NCBI GenBank assembly: GCA_022837245.1
Contig: JALHHX010000066.1
Location: 1-12,308, forward strand
Direction: 5' to 3'
Length of the DNA: 12,308 nucleotides
Origin: Lentisphaerota bacterium
Lineage (GTDB): Bacteria; Verrucomicrobiota; Kiritimatiellia; RFP12; UBA3636
The position numbers and the translations under genes were made by a program. How positions within the stretch are numbered: the stretch's first letter is position 1; every line of letters begins with the position of its first letter. A model generated the notes under the pieces. The model did no database searches. It was given only the letters and a program-made list of their open reading frames with translations, and had not been told where the DNA came from. This document shows, piece by piece, positions 5,751-12,308 of the stretch.

Positions 5751-6227
5751 ATGAAACACATTATAAACGCAACAGTCGAAAACCAGCCGGGCGTTCTCGC
5801 GCGCGTCGTCAGCCTTTTCTCGGGCCGCGGATACAACATCGACACGCTCAACGTCGGTCCTAGCGCTGACCCTATGCTGTCGAAAATGACCATCACATTG
5901 AACGGGGAAGCCAACGTCATCGAGCAGGTGACGAAGCAGCTCAACAAATTGATCGATGTCATCAAGGTCGTCGAGCTTACTTCAATAGAGCATCTGGAGC
6001 GCGAGCTGATCCTCATTGAGGTCGCGGCACCCAAGGGCAAACGAAGTGAGATCGTCGAGCTGGCCGCGCTCTTCGACGCTGCGATCGTGGGCGTCCGCGA
6101 ACGGTCGCTCACGCTTCAATACGTGGGCACGCATGCGCAGGTCGAGGACTTTGTCAAGCTCTTGCGACCCTACACGATTTTCGACCTTTCGCGCAGCGGC
6201 TTGATCGCGGTCGCGCGCGGTGACTGA
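5751..6227 (+). CDS. ilvN: Acetolactate synthase, small regulatory subunit
   Basis: The protein binds IlvB, raises its activity and gives it feedback inhibition by valine. At 158 residues it has the usual length of the IlvH/IlvN family. GGGAG lies eight bases before the ATG. An N-terminal ACT domain occupies about residues 1-75 (INATVENQPGVLARVVSLF, SGRGYNIDTLNV), followed by the C-terminal ACT-like domain, which ends SRSGLIAVARGD. Asn11, Gly14 and Asn29, which in E. coli IlvH line the valine site, are all present, so valine sensitivity is predicted. It is co-transcribed with ilvB. Its TGA touches the stop codon of the opposing AsmA-like gene, leaving no room for a separate terminator. Confidence 0.96.
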   Translation: MKHIINATVENQPGVLARVVSLFSGRGYNIDTLNVGPSADPMLSKMTITLNGEANVIEQVTKQLNKLIDVIKVVELTSIEHLERELILIEVAAPKGKRSEIVELAALFDAAIVGVRERSLTLQYVGTHAQVEDFVKLLRPYTIFDLSRSGLIAVARGD

Positions 6228-8081
6228 TCATGGTTCGCTCGTAAGGGTGACGGAGGACCAGGTGGGTGCGCGGACGTGCCCGGTGGCTCTGAATTCGAAG
6301 ATTTTGGACACGGGCATCAAGAGGTAGTAGAACCCCTTGCCTATAAGAGTCTTCCTGTCGAGGAAATGTCCTTTGACCCGGAGATTAATGTTGCCGTCCA
6401 GCGCTATCGTCCCGGAACCGGTGGCGCTGAACACTCTGCCAGAAATCTTGAATTCCGGGACTTTGGCGACACCGTCCGAGAAAGTCAACTGGGCGGAAAG
6501 TTCGTCTTGCGCAACCAGAAAATCAACGCCTGGGACGTTGGCTGCGAGCCCTTCGGTCAAGCCTGCGAAAATCGGTATGAGGTATAGGCTGGCTTCGCGT
6601 ATTTCTACTTTGGCATCGCCGGTGAGGCCAGTCAGGAATTCAGTGGCGTTCGTCTCTATCTGGCCGTGCAACGACAGTCGCATATCCATCTTGCCATTGG
6701 GGTTTTCCGGCGTCTGGGTGATCGGCGAAGCCAGATCGACGTAGGAAACGTCGTTGAACTCGGCGTTAATGTCCATGTTAACATCGGCCTTGTCCACCGG
6801 GTTTGGTGTGAACAGTGCGGTACCCTTGGCTTCGCCCCCTAAAATCGAGGCCGAAATATTCGTGACAGACCATACGGTGTCGGAAATATGGAAATCCGCT
6901 TTTGCGTTTTGGAATTTGAATCCGTACGATGAGACGCCGGGCGAGCTTGCCGTGCCGCTTATGTCCGTGTCGGTTCGGTTTTCAGAGAGATCCAGCTTCC
7001 CGGCCGCTGTTATATGCGCTGGGTTGTCGAACGTCAGCGGGAGTTTCAGGCTCCGATTGGTTATGCGGATTATGCGGAGAACATGTAGAGGGTCGATCGT
7101 CGAGGAGGCGTCGAACGAGAGCCACGAATCCTTGTGAGTTATCAAGAGGCCGCCCTGTCCGAAGCCTTCAGGCCGCGTTATCTCCAGCGGTCTGATTTCC
7201 ACGAAGTCCCACCCATTCGTGCCGCCCGCGCGCAAAGTAGCGTGCACGGTTGAGAGTGGGACGTCGTTGTAGATGCAGTATCCGGAGCTGATGTCGAGCA
7301 CCATATCGCGAATTTTGCGGGAAGGCGAAAAATCGACACGGAATCCGAACTTGGGTGGCGATTCCGGAAATTGCATCCGCTCGATTTCCGATGCGATCAA
7401 ACGGCTACCGGTAGCCATGAAGATTGGCCGCAGCCTGTTGGGATCGATGGTTCCTGCGGCTTCGGACGATACCGAAAAGTCTTCGAGGCTGAAACTCACT
7501 TTGCCATAGACCGTCTGCTCGCCAGCCCCGGCTTCGGATGTATGCAGTTGGGCGTCAGTTAGGAACAACGTGGCGTTGGTCGAAGAGAGCGTTCCTTTGA
7601 TGTCGTTCGCGGAAGCGCCAAGGATTACGAATCTGCCGCAACTGAAGTCCACCGGCCCGAAATCCGGCAGTTGGCTTGGATAATCGTCTTTGTATCCGTG
7701 ACCCGATTGGCCGTATCCGCGGTTTGGAATCTCAAGCTCGCCTATGTTCAAGTACCTCACCCACGTGAGCGGGTGGCTTTGGCGCTTCGGGCGTATTTTG
7801 ATTGAGACGTCTTTCATCTCAACAAGGGCGTTGCCGAGGGCGCCTTTTTCGTATATCTCCAGAGATCCCACATCAAGCCTGCCACGCAGCAGCGAGATGG
7901 AGGCGCGACCCAATTCGACAGAGTAGCGTTCGGTCGAGACGACCCTTGAAATCGCGTCGATAAACGATTGCGGCAACTCGGTTGATGCAATGCGCAGGAT
8001 GAAGACGACCGCGAGCAGCAACGTGAAAATCAGGACGTGCTTCGCGAGCGTTTTTCGCCGTTTTGCTTTCTTTTTCGCCAT
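6228..8081 (-). CDS. AsmA-like envelope protein with one N-terminal membrane anchor
   Basis: The product is 617 residues. A very basic start (MAKKKAKRRKTLAKH) is followed by one hydrophobic segment at about residues 15-32, so it should sit in the inner membrane with its bulk in the periplasm. The rest is a long run of short beta strands broken by polar turns. The last ~110 residues have the AsmA C-terminal style (FSDGVAKVPEFKISGRVFSA, then GSGTIALDGNINLRVKGHF). AsmA, YhdP and TamB relatives form groove-shaped bridges linked to lipid transport and outer-membrane assembly; a similar role here is inference from the fold style. It is the last gene of the clpC operon, 15 bases after the prepilin peptidase, with no clear Shine-Dalgarno before its ATG. 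The stop codon abuts that of ilvN. The family call is likely; the exact function is open. Confidence 0.75.
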   Translation of the reverse strand: MAKKKAKRRKTLAKHVLIFTLLLAVVFILRIASTELPQSFIDAISRVVSTERYSVELGRASISLLRGRLDVGSLEIYEKGALGNALVEMKDVSIKIRPKRQSHPLTWVRYLNIGELEIPNRGYGQSGHGYKDDYPSQLPDFGPVDFSCGRFVILGASANDIKGTLSSTNATLFLTDAQLHTSEAGAGEQTVYGKVSFSLEDFSVSSEAAGTIDPNRLRPIFMATGSRLIASEIERMQFPESPPKFGFRVDFSPSRKIRDMVLDISSGYCIYNDVPLSTVHATLRAGGTNGWDFVEIRPLEITRPEGFGQGGLLITHKDSWLSFDASSTIDPLHVLRIIRITNRSLKLPLTFDNPAHITAAGKLDLSENRTDTDISGTASSPGVSSYGFKFQNAKADFHISDTVWSVTNISASILGGEAKGTALFTPNPVDKADVNMDINAEFNDVSYVDLASPITQTPENPNGKMDMRLSLHGQIETNATEFLTGLTGDAKVEIREASLYLIPIFAGLTEGLAANVPGVDFLVAQDELSAQLTFSDGVAKVPEFKISGRVFSATGSGTIALDGNINLRVKGHFLDRKTLIGKGFYYLLMPVSKIFEFRATGHVRAPTWSSVTLTSEP

Positions 8082-8096
8082 GTTACAGGGGCGGCG

Positions 8097-8987
8097 CTAA
8101 GCGATGGGGCGCAACACCGCTATATACCATGCCAAGAGTTTTTCACCCCAGAAGACCCACGTTATCGCGCCGAGCGCCAAGTACGGGCCGAAGGGGAGGC
8201 GGTCGAGTAGCTTCCTGCGTCCTGCGAATAGAAGCGGCAAGGCCACGATAGTCCCGAAAAACGCCGCCGAGACTATCGAGAAGGCTGCGCCCTGCCAGCC
8301 AGTGAACGCGCCGATGGCGCCTACGAGTTTGATGTCGCCGAACCCCATCGCGTATTCGTCCTTTTCGATGCGGCCGCGCCACCGGTAGTAAGCGGTCGAG
8401 GTGAGGCGTATGATCTGGAGGGGAACAAAGCCGGCGGCCAGGCCTATGGCCGATGTGGCGAGGCCGTGCAGCCAGTAGGTCTGGCTGTGGATCGAGGGCA
8501 CGAGCGCCGAGAGAATCAGCCCGGCCGCCATTCCGCCAATGGAAACACTGTCGGGGATTATGAAGTGGTCGAGGTCCACGAACGTTGCCACGATGAGCCC
8601 CGCGATGAAAACCCACAGTATTGGCACGGCTGCGGCTTCTGGCAGCATGTTCAGGCCGAGCGGCGGCTTGACTCCGATTGGTGGGAACATGCAGCAGGTT
8701 ATCACAAAGAGGAGGGCAGTCAACATCTCAACACCCGCGTAGCGGAAGCTGAACAGTGCTTTGCAGTTGGCGCATTTGCCTCGCAGGATGAAATAACTGA
8801 GCACCGGCAGGTTGTTGTACCACGGTATCAGCGTTCCACACGTCATGCAATGCGAGCGGGGCTTGACAATCGACTGGTCTAGCGGGATGCGGTATATACA
8901 CACGTTGAGGAAGGAGCCGATGCAGGCTCCGAAGCCGGCCGCGAAAATAGTGCAAATAAGCCAGATATCCGGTGGAAGTTGTTGCAT
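8097..8987 (-). CDS. pilD: Type IV prepilin peptidase / N-methyltransferase (PilD/GspO family)
   Basis: This inner-membrane aspartic protease cleaves the leader of type IV pilins and type II secretion pseudopilins and methylates the new N terminus. I start it at the ATG at 8987, 31 bases after clpC, giving 296 residues, normal for the family; longer readings would lie inside clpC. The N-terminal GACIGSFLNVCIYRIP is typical. The zinc-binding Cys pairs of the methylase domain are Cys47, Cys50, Cys72 and Cys75. The two catalytic Asp are Asp138 (VDLDHFIIPD) and Asp218 (GFGDIKLVG). About seven to eight hydrophobic segments follow the cytoplasmic Cys domain. The Shine-Dalgarno is weak (AGAAAG), so translation may be coupled to clpC. 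No pilin or secretion genes are in the window, so its substrates lie elsewhere. Confidence 0.95.
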   Translation of the reverse strand: MQQLPPDIWLICTIFAAGFGACIGSFLNVCIYRIPLDQSIVKPRSHCMTCGTLIPWYNNLPVLSYFILRGKCANCKALFSFRYAGVEMLTALLFVITCCMFPPIGVKPPLGLNMLPEAAAVPILWVFIAGLIVATFVDLDHFIIPDSVSIGGMAAGLILSALVPSIHSQTYWLHGLATSAIGLAAGFVPLQIIRLTSTAYYRWRGRIEKDEYAMGFGDIKLVGAIGAFTGWQGAAFSIVSAAFFGTIVALPLLFAGRRKLLDRLPFGPYLALGAITWVFWGEKLLAWYIAVLRPIA

Positions 8988-9018
8988 ATATAGATAGTTT
9001 CTTTCTGCGCGCCGTGCC

Positions 9019-11592
9019 TTATTCCGCATTGAATTCCAATTCGTCCTTGGGGGAATTGAGCGACACCTCGACCGTGCACGGCGGCGTGAAGACCTCGCGC
9101 AGGATTTTCTCCGCAAGGGGGTCTTCGATCAGTCGCTCGATCGTGCGGCGCATGGGGCGCGCGCCGAGAGCCTCGTCGGAACCCTTCGAAATCAGGAAAT
9201 CAACGGCTTCAGGCAAGAGCTTCACCTTCAGGCCGCGTTTGTCGAGACGTTCGAAAACCTTGGCAAGCTCAATGTCGAGAATTTTGGCGAAATCCTCCTT
9301 TTCCAGGGTGCGGAAGACAATGACCTCGTCGAACCTGTTGAGCATTTCCGGCTTGAACGCCGATTTAGCGGCCTCCAGAAGCTGCTTCTTCAGGCGGTCC
9401 TGCGCCGCGCCCGGCGCCTCGGCGGAGAATCCGAAGTTCTGGCCTGAGCGCACTGCGTCCACCCCGAGGTTGGATGTGAGTATGACGACGGTGTTCTTAA
9501 AGTCCACCTGTCGGCCGAGGCTGTCGGTCAGCCTGCCTTCCTCCATGATCTGTAGAAGTGTCTGCATCACGTCGGGATGCGCCTTTTCGACCTCGTCGAA
9601 AAGCACCACGCTGTATGGGCGGCGGCGCACGCGCTCGGTAAGCTGCCCACCTTCGTCGTGGCCCACGTAACCCGGGGGCGAACCGATCAGACGCGAGACG
9701 TTGAACTTCTCCATGTACTCAGACATGTCTATTTGGATGAGGGCTTTTTCATCTCCGAAATACTGCGATGCGATCGCCTTTGCGAGCAGCGTTTTGCCGA
9801 TGCCAGTTGAGCCGAGAAATAGGAAAGAGCCGATCGGGCGGCGCGGGTCTTTCAGGTCGGCTCTGGCACGGCGCAGCGCGCGGGCTATGGTCGAAATGGC
9901 CTCTGGCTGGCCGACGACCGTCTGGGAGAGTTCCTTTTCAAGGTCAAGCAGGCGCTCCTTCTCGTCGCGGTCCATGTGTTTGAGGGGCACGCCGGTCGTC
10001 GTGGAAAGAGTCGTGGCGATGTCGTTCTCCGTGACCTGCACGACCCGCGCGCCGTTCTTGCTCTTCCAGTCGTCGGTCATAGTCTTTAGTTCCGTGTCGA
10101 GCTTCTTCGCCTCGTCGCGCATGATGGCCGCTTCTTCAAACATCTGGCGGCTTATCGCATCATCCTTCTTCCGTGTCGTCTCGCGGACGCGCTCTTCCAG
10201 GGCGCGGATCTCATGAGGGCGCATCGAGGCGGTTATCCTGGCCTGCGCACCCGCCTCGTCCATGAGATCTATGGCCTTGTCCGGCAAATACCTGCCGGAG
10301 ATGTAGCGCGCGCTCAGACGCGACGCGGCCTCCAGCGCGGCCGGCTCGTACTTGACTTTGTGGAAAGATTCATATCGCGGCGCCAAACCTTTAAGTATCG
10401 CGATAGTCTCTTCAACGGAGGGCTCCTCTATGCGCACAGTCTGGAAACGCCGTTCGAGGGCCGCGTCCTTTTCAATAAACTTGCGGTATTCGTCGAGGGT
10501 GGTGGCACCGATGCACTGCAGCTCTCCGCGCGCCAGTGCCGGCTTGAATATATTGGCCGCGTCCATCGCGCCCTCAGCGCTGCCCGCGCCGACGATGTTG
10601 TGTATCTCGTCGATGAACAGTATCACGTTGCCGGAGCGGTGGACTTCGTTCACGACCGCTTTGATACGCTCCTCGAACTGTCCGCGGTATTTGGTGCCGG
10701 CGACCATGAGCGTGAGGTCGAGAGCGACGATGCGCTTCGAGCGCATTGACTCCGGCACGTCTCCGCGCTGGATGGCCTGTGCGAGGCCTTCCGCCACGGC
10801 CGTCTTTCCAACTCCCGCCTCGCCGAGCAGCGCCGCGTTGTTCTTGTTGCGGCGCGACAGGATTTGCACAAGGCGCTGAACTTCTTTTTCGCGTCCGATC
10901 ATGGGGTCGAGCTGCCCTTTGGCGGACATTTCCGTCAAATCGCGCCCGAATGCATCAAGGGCCGGGGTCTTTGTTCCGCTGCGCGGCTTCAACTCCATCC
11001 GCCTGCCTCCGGGGGGATTGGAGAAGGGGTTGCGGCGGTTGAAGGGCGGCTCCTCATCCTCGGAACCGTCGAATGGGGAAGGGCCGTCCTGACCCTCGCC
11101 TTGGGGGAAGGGGAAATCTTCGTTCGGGGTATCCATGGAAGACGAAATGTCGTTCATTTCATTCCTTATCGCCTCGGCGCATTTGTCGAACGTGACGCCA
11201 AGGTTCTCGAGGGATTTCGCAGCGATGCCTTCGCCCTCTCGCAAGATCGCGAGGAGGATATATTCCGCATCCACCACGGGAACGTTCATGTTGTGCGCCT
11301 CGGCGGCCGCGAACTGCAGCACTTTTTTGCTGCGCGGCGTGAGCGGCAGCATTCCCAGGGAGTCGGTAGTGCCTTCCCCCTGCGATATCAGCTTTTCAAT
11401 CTCGAAGCGCACGGCCTCAAGGCTTATCCCAAGATTCTCAACCACTGCGGCGGCCAGGCAATCGTGCAGGCTGACCACGCCAAGCAAAAGGTGCTCGGTT
11501 CCGATGGCCGTGTGGTTGAACCCGTGCGCCTCCCTGTTGGCGATCTGTATTACCTTCTTGGCGTTTGGTGTGAAAAAGTCGAATCCACTCAT
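9019..11592 (-). CDS. clpC: ClpC-type AAA+ unfoldase, ClpP partner
   Basis: This cytoplasmic Hsp100 ATPase unfolds proteins and feeds them to the ClpP protease. It is 857 residues from an ATG with GGAG eight bases upstream. Two N-terminal repeats cover about residues 4-145. D1 has Walker A GEAGVGKT (257-264), Walker B ILFIDEIH near 324-331 and the ERRF arginine finger near 380. A UVR-like helix (DDAISRQMFEEAAIMRDEA, 477-495) in the middle domain marks it as ClpC rather than ClpA. D2 has Walker A GSTGIGKT (594-601) with Ser where Pro is usual, and Walker B VVLFDEVEKAH. NFGF at about 719-722 matches the xGF loop that docks ClpP. The linker at about 151-205 is long, acidic and rich in Pro, Gly and Phe. 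No CIRCE or CtsR-type operator is evident. It leads an operon with pilD and the AsmA-like gene. Confidence 0.96.
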   Translation of the reverse strand: MSGFDFFTPNAKKVIQIANREAHGFNHTAIGTEHLLLGVVSLHDCLAAAVVENLGISLEAVRFEIEKLISQGEGTTDSLGMLPLTPRSKKVLQFAAAEAHNMNVPVVDAEYILLAILREGEGIAAKSLENLGVTFDKCAEAIRNEMNDISSSMDTPNEDFPFPQGEGQDGPSPFDGSEDEEPPFNRRNPFSNPPGGRRMELKPRSGTKTPALDAFGRDLTEMSAKGQLDPMIGREKEVQRLVQILSRRNKNNAALLGEAGVGKTAVAEGLAQAIQRGDVPESMRSKRIVALDLTLMVAGTKYRGQFEERIKAVVNEVHRSGNVILFIDEIHNIVGAGSAEGAMDAANIFKPALARGELQCIGATTLDEYRKFIEKDAALERRFQTVRIEEPSVEETIAILKGLAPRYESFHKVKYEPAALEAASRLSARYISGRYLPDKAIDLMDEAGAQARITASMRPHEIRALEERVRETTRKKDDAISRQMFEEAAIMRDEAKKLDTELKTMTDDWKSKNGARVVQVTENDIATTLSTTTGVPLKHMDRDEKERLLDLEKELSQTVVGQPEAISTIARALRRARADLKDPRRPIGSFLFLGSTGIGKTLLAKAIASQYFGDEKALIQIDMSEYMEKFNVSRLIGSPPGYVGHDEGGQLTERVRRRPYSVVLFDEVEKAHPDVMQTLLQIMEEGRLTDSLGRQVDFKNTVVILTSNLGVDAVRSGQNFGFSAEAPGAAQDRLKKQLLEAAKSAFKPEMLNRFDEVIVFRTLEKEDFAKILDIELAKVFERLDKRGLKVKLLPEAVDFLISKGSDEALGARPMRRTIERLIEDPLAEKILREVFTPPCTVEVSLNSPKDELEFNAE

Positions 11593-11640
11593 AGTTTCTG
11601 CTCCAGTTGAATACGGAACTCATTCTTAATTTATTCGATC

Positions 11641-11669
11641 ATTATATCAGAATTTCACGCCGAATAGAA
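11641..11669 (-). promoter_or_regulatory. Extended -10 promoter of clpC
   Basis: On the minus strand TGATATAAT (11649-11641) combines a perfect TATAAT with the TGn extension. The best -35 at 17 bases, TTCTAT (11669-11664), is poor, as is common with extended -10 promoters. The start site would be near 11634, giving a leader of about 42 bases. Confidence 0.6.
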
Positions 11670-11793
11670 GCTTTTCGAGCTTGTTCATGCTGGAAATTTT
11701 AACCCGTGATCTGTCATTGATCGAGGTCTTTAGGGAGCAGACTCCGTCCAGGTGCTTTTTTTTGGCCGTCTCTGCTATGTGTTCTTCGCGCGG
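11647..11793 (-). other. 48-codon open stretch upstream of clpC, possible gene remnant
   Basis: Between a TAG at 11796-11794 and a TGA at 11649-11647 the minus strand has 48 sense codons. The translation looks protein-like: EEHIAETAKKKHLDGV, then KTSINDRSRVKI, ending MNKLEKLLFGVKF. Helical charged runs and GC-ending codons support coding origin. The only ATG (11688) would give just 13 residues, and no good start precedes the rest. It may therefore be the surviving C-terminal part of a lost gene, or a gene broken in its upstream half; an eight-A run at about 11755-11762 is a possible slip point. Its stop codon overlaps the clpC extended -10. I do not recognise the family. Confidence 0.35.
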
Positions 11794-11796
11794 CTA

Positions 11797-11909
11797 AGTG
11801 TGGGGAAAACATTATGGGACGCGAATGCGGAGCCGCGATGCGCAGGCACACCCGCATGTCCAAGCCGCGCAGCACGGCACACCTATCTTGCCGACAAGAG
11901 GTAATCTAG
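11797..11909. other. Non-coding stretch with no recognisable feature
   Basis: This GC-rich stretch shows short self-complementary bits (GCGG AG CCGC) and a 42-codon plus-strand frame from 11825 whose Pro/His/Gln/Arg-rich translation does not look like a protein. I see no promoter, tRNA or homology here. Confidence 0.3.
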
Positions 11910-11940
11910 AAAAAAAGGGCTGTTACACTGTAAACAGGCC
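11910..11940 (-). terminator. Minus-strand terminator-like hairpin
   Basis: Read on the minus strand, GGCCTGTT (11940-11933) and AACAGCCC (11924-11917) pair as 5 + 2 bp with one bulged C around an eight-base loop, followed by seven T (11916-11910). It would stop transcripts entering from the right, antisense to the beta-helix fragment, before the clpC promoter region. Confidence 0.5.
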
Positions 11941-12007
11941 AACAACTCGCTAATGCGCCCCCAACTTACCCCCACCTACCCGTTTTTTTTCCCCTTGCGC
12001 TTGTGTT

Positions 12008-12308
12008 ATGGCGTCACGTCTACGGGCGGCGGCGGCGTGAAGATGACTGCGGGCACTGTTCGCAATTGCGTGATAACAAAAAACACGGCTGGCACAGTTG
12101 CGGCGGCGGAGGAGGCGTCTGGATTAGTGGAGGACTGGTCCACGATTGCGACATCGTCGGCAACACTGGCCGCGCCGGTAACGACGACGGTGGCGGCGGC
12201 GTTCGCATGACGGGTGGTGTGGTTTCCAACTGCTTGATTTCCGCCAACCAGGCCGTGGGTTCCGGCGCTGCCGGTGGGGGAGCTTGTCTAAAGCACAGTT
12301 CCGCTTTA
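12008..12308 (+). pseudogene. Glycine-rich beta-helix repeat protein, 5'-truncated, frameshifted, 3'-partial
   Basis: The translation is a series of 25-31-residue repeats of the form GGGV-x-M-T-x-G-x-V-x-N-C-x-I-x-x-N: GGGVKMTAGTVRNCVITKN, GGGVWISGGLVHDCDIVGN, GGGVRMTGGVVSNCLISAN, then GGGACLKH running off the window. This is the pattern of right-handed parallel beta-helix surface proteins of the polymorphic outer-membrane or adhesin kind. The first repeat is in the frame of 12091, but from 12099 on the repeats are in another frame; one base is missing near 12097, where NTAGT should continue GCGGG. The first frame instead ends at a TGA at 12208. Upstream, an ATG at 11953 adds a Pro/Phe-rich stretch that is neither a signal peptide nor a repeat, so the true 5' end seems lost. 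It could be a live gene if the frameshift is an assembly error and the start lies elsewhere. Function is unknown. Confidence 0.7.

Noticed and set aside
8972..9670. 232-residue plus-strand open frame opposite the clpC 3' end
   Set aside because: It is Ser/Arg-rich and low in complexity, mirroring conserved ClpC codons, so it is a shadow frame.
10864..11610. 248-residue plus-strand open frame opposite the clpC start
   Set aside because: It is antisense to a fully conserved ClpC N domain and has no recognisable motif; GC-rich codon use on the minus strand creates it.
11593..11700. CIRCE or CtsR operator before clpC
   Set aside because: No TTAGCACTC-N9-GAGTGCTAA or heptad CtsR repeat is visible.
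11690..11820. Plus-strand terminator at the eight-T run near 11755
   Set aside because: Only a 4-bp stem with mismatches precedes the T run and no plus-strand gene ends there; the run reads as Lys codons on the minus strand.

Overview
The window looks like chromosome from a Gram-negative bacterium. Kdo-pathway arabinose-5-phosphate isomerase, two lipoproteins, an AsmA-like envelope protein and a prepilin peptidase all imply an outer membrane. ClpC, a glycine-rich beta-helix protein and the general protein style would fit the Verrucomicrobiota/Kiritimatiellota/Lentisphaerota group, but that placement is inference without a search. I see no CRISPR array, tRNA, rRNA, transposase or integrase.

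Layout. (1) 1-1113 (+): an iron-containing alcohol dehydrogenase cut by the left edge and broken internally by a deletion plus frameshift. (2) 1290-2456 (-): a bidirectional terminator, a decayed ~100-bp copy of the 3' end of kdsD, and a two-gene lipoprotein operon with its own sigma70-type promoter and repeat-containing leader. (3) 2582-3559 (-): intact kdsD/kpsF. From 2457 to 2581, downstream of kdsD, I see only the -35 end of the lipoprotein promoter and a 10-bp tandem repeat. (4) 3560-3937: a divergent control region with three A-tracts, a near-consensus promoter, a short Val/Leu-rich leader ORF and mutually exclusive antiterminator/terminator stems, which is the architecture of a branched-chain amino acid attenuator. 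(5) 3938-6227 (+): ilvB-ilvN, acetolactate synthase large and small subunits. (6) 11592 down to 6228 (-): a tight clpC - prepilin peptidase - AsmA-like operon whose end abuts the end of ilvN base to base. (7) 11593-12308: the clpC promoter, a puzzling 48-codon open stretch, a minus-strand terminator-like hairpin, and a 5'-truncated, frameshifted beta-helix repeat gene running off the right edge.

How the parts work together. IlvB and IlvN form one enzyme committing pyruvate to valine/leucine (and 2-oxobutyrate to isoleucine) synthesis, apparently controlled by attenuation in the leader and by valine through conserved IlvN residues. The clpC operon links a protein-quality-control unfoldase to two envelope proteins, which may simply be co-transcription. 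KdsD supplies arabinose-5-phosphate for Kdo and hence for LPS or capsule.

The strongest items for a second look are the ilv leader attenuator, the duplicated kdsD 3' end flanking the lipoprotein operon, and the three disrupted genes (dehydrogenase, kdsD remnant, beta-helix). I did not find a convincing new defence or mobile system.
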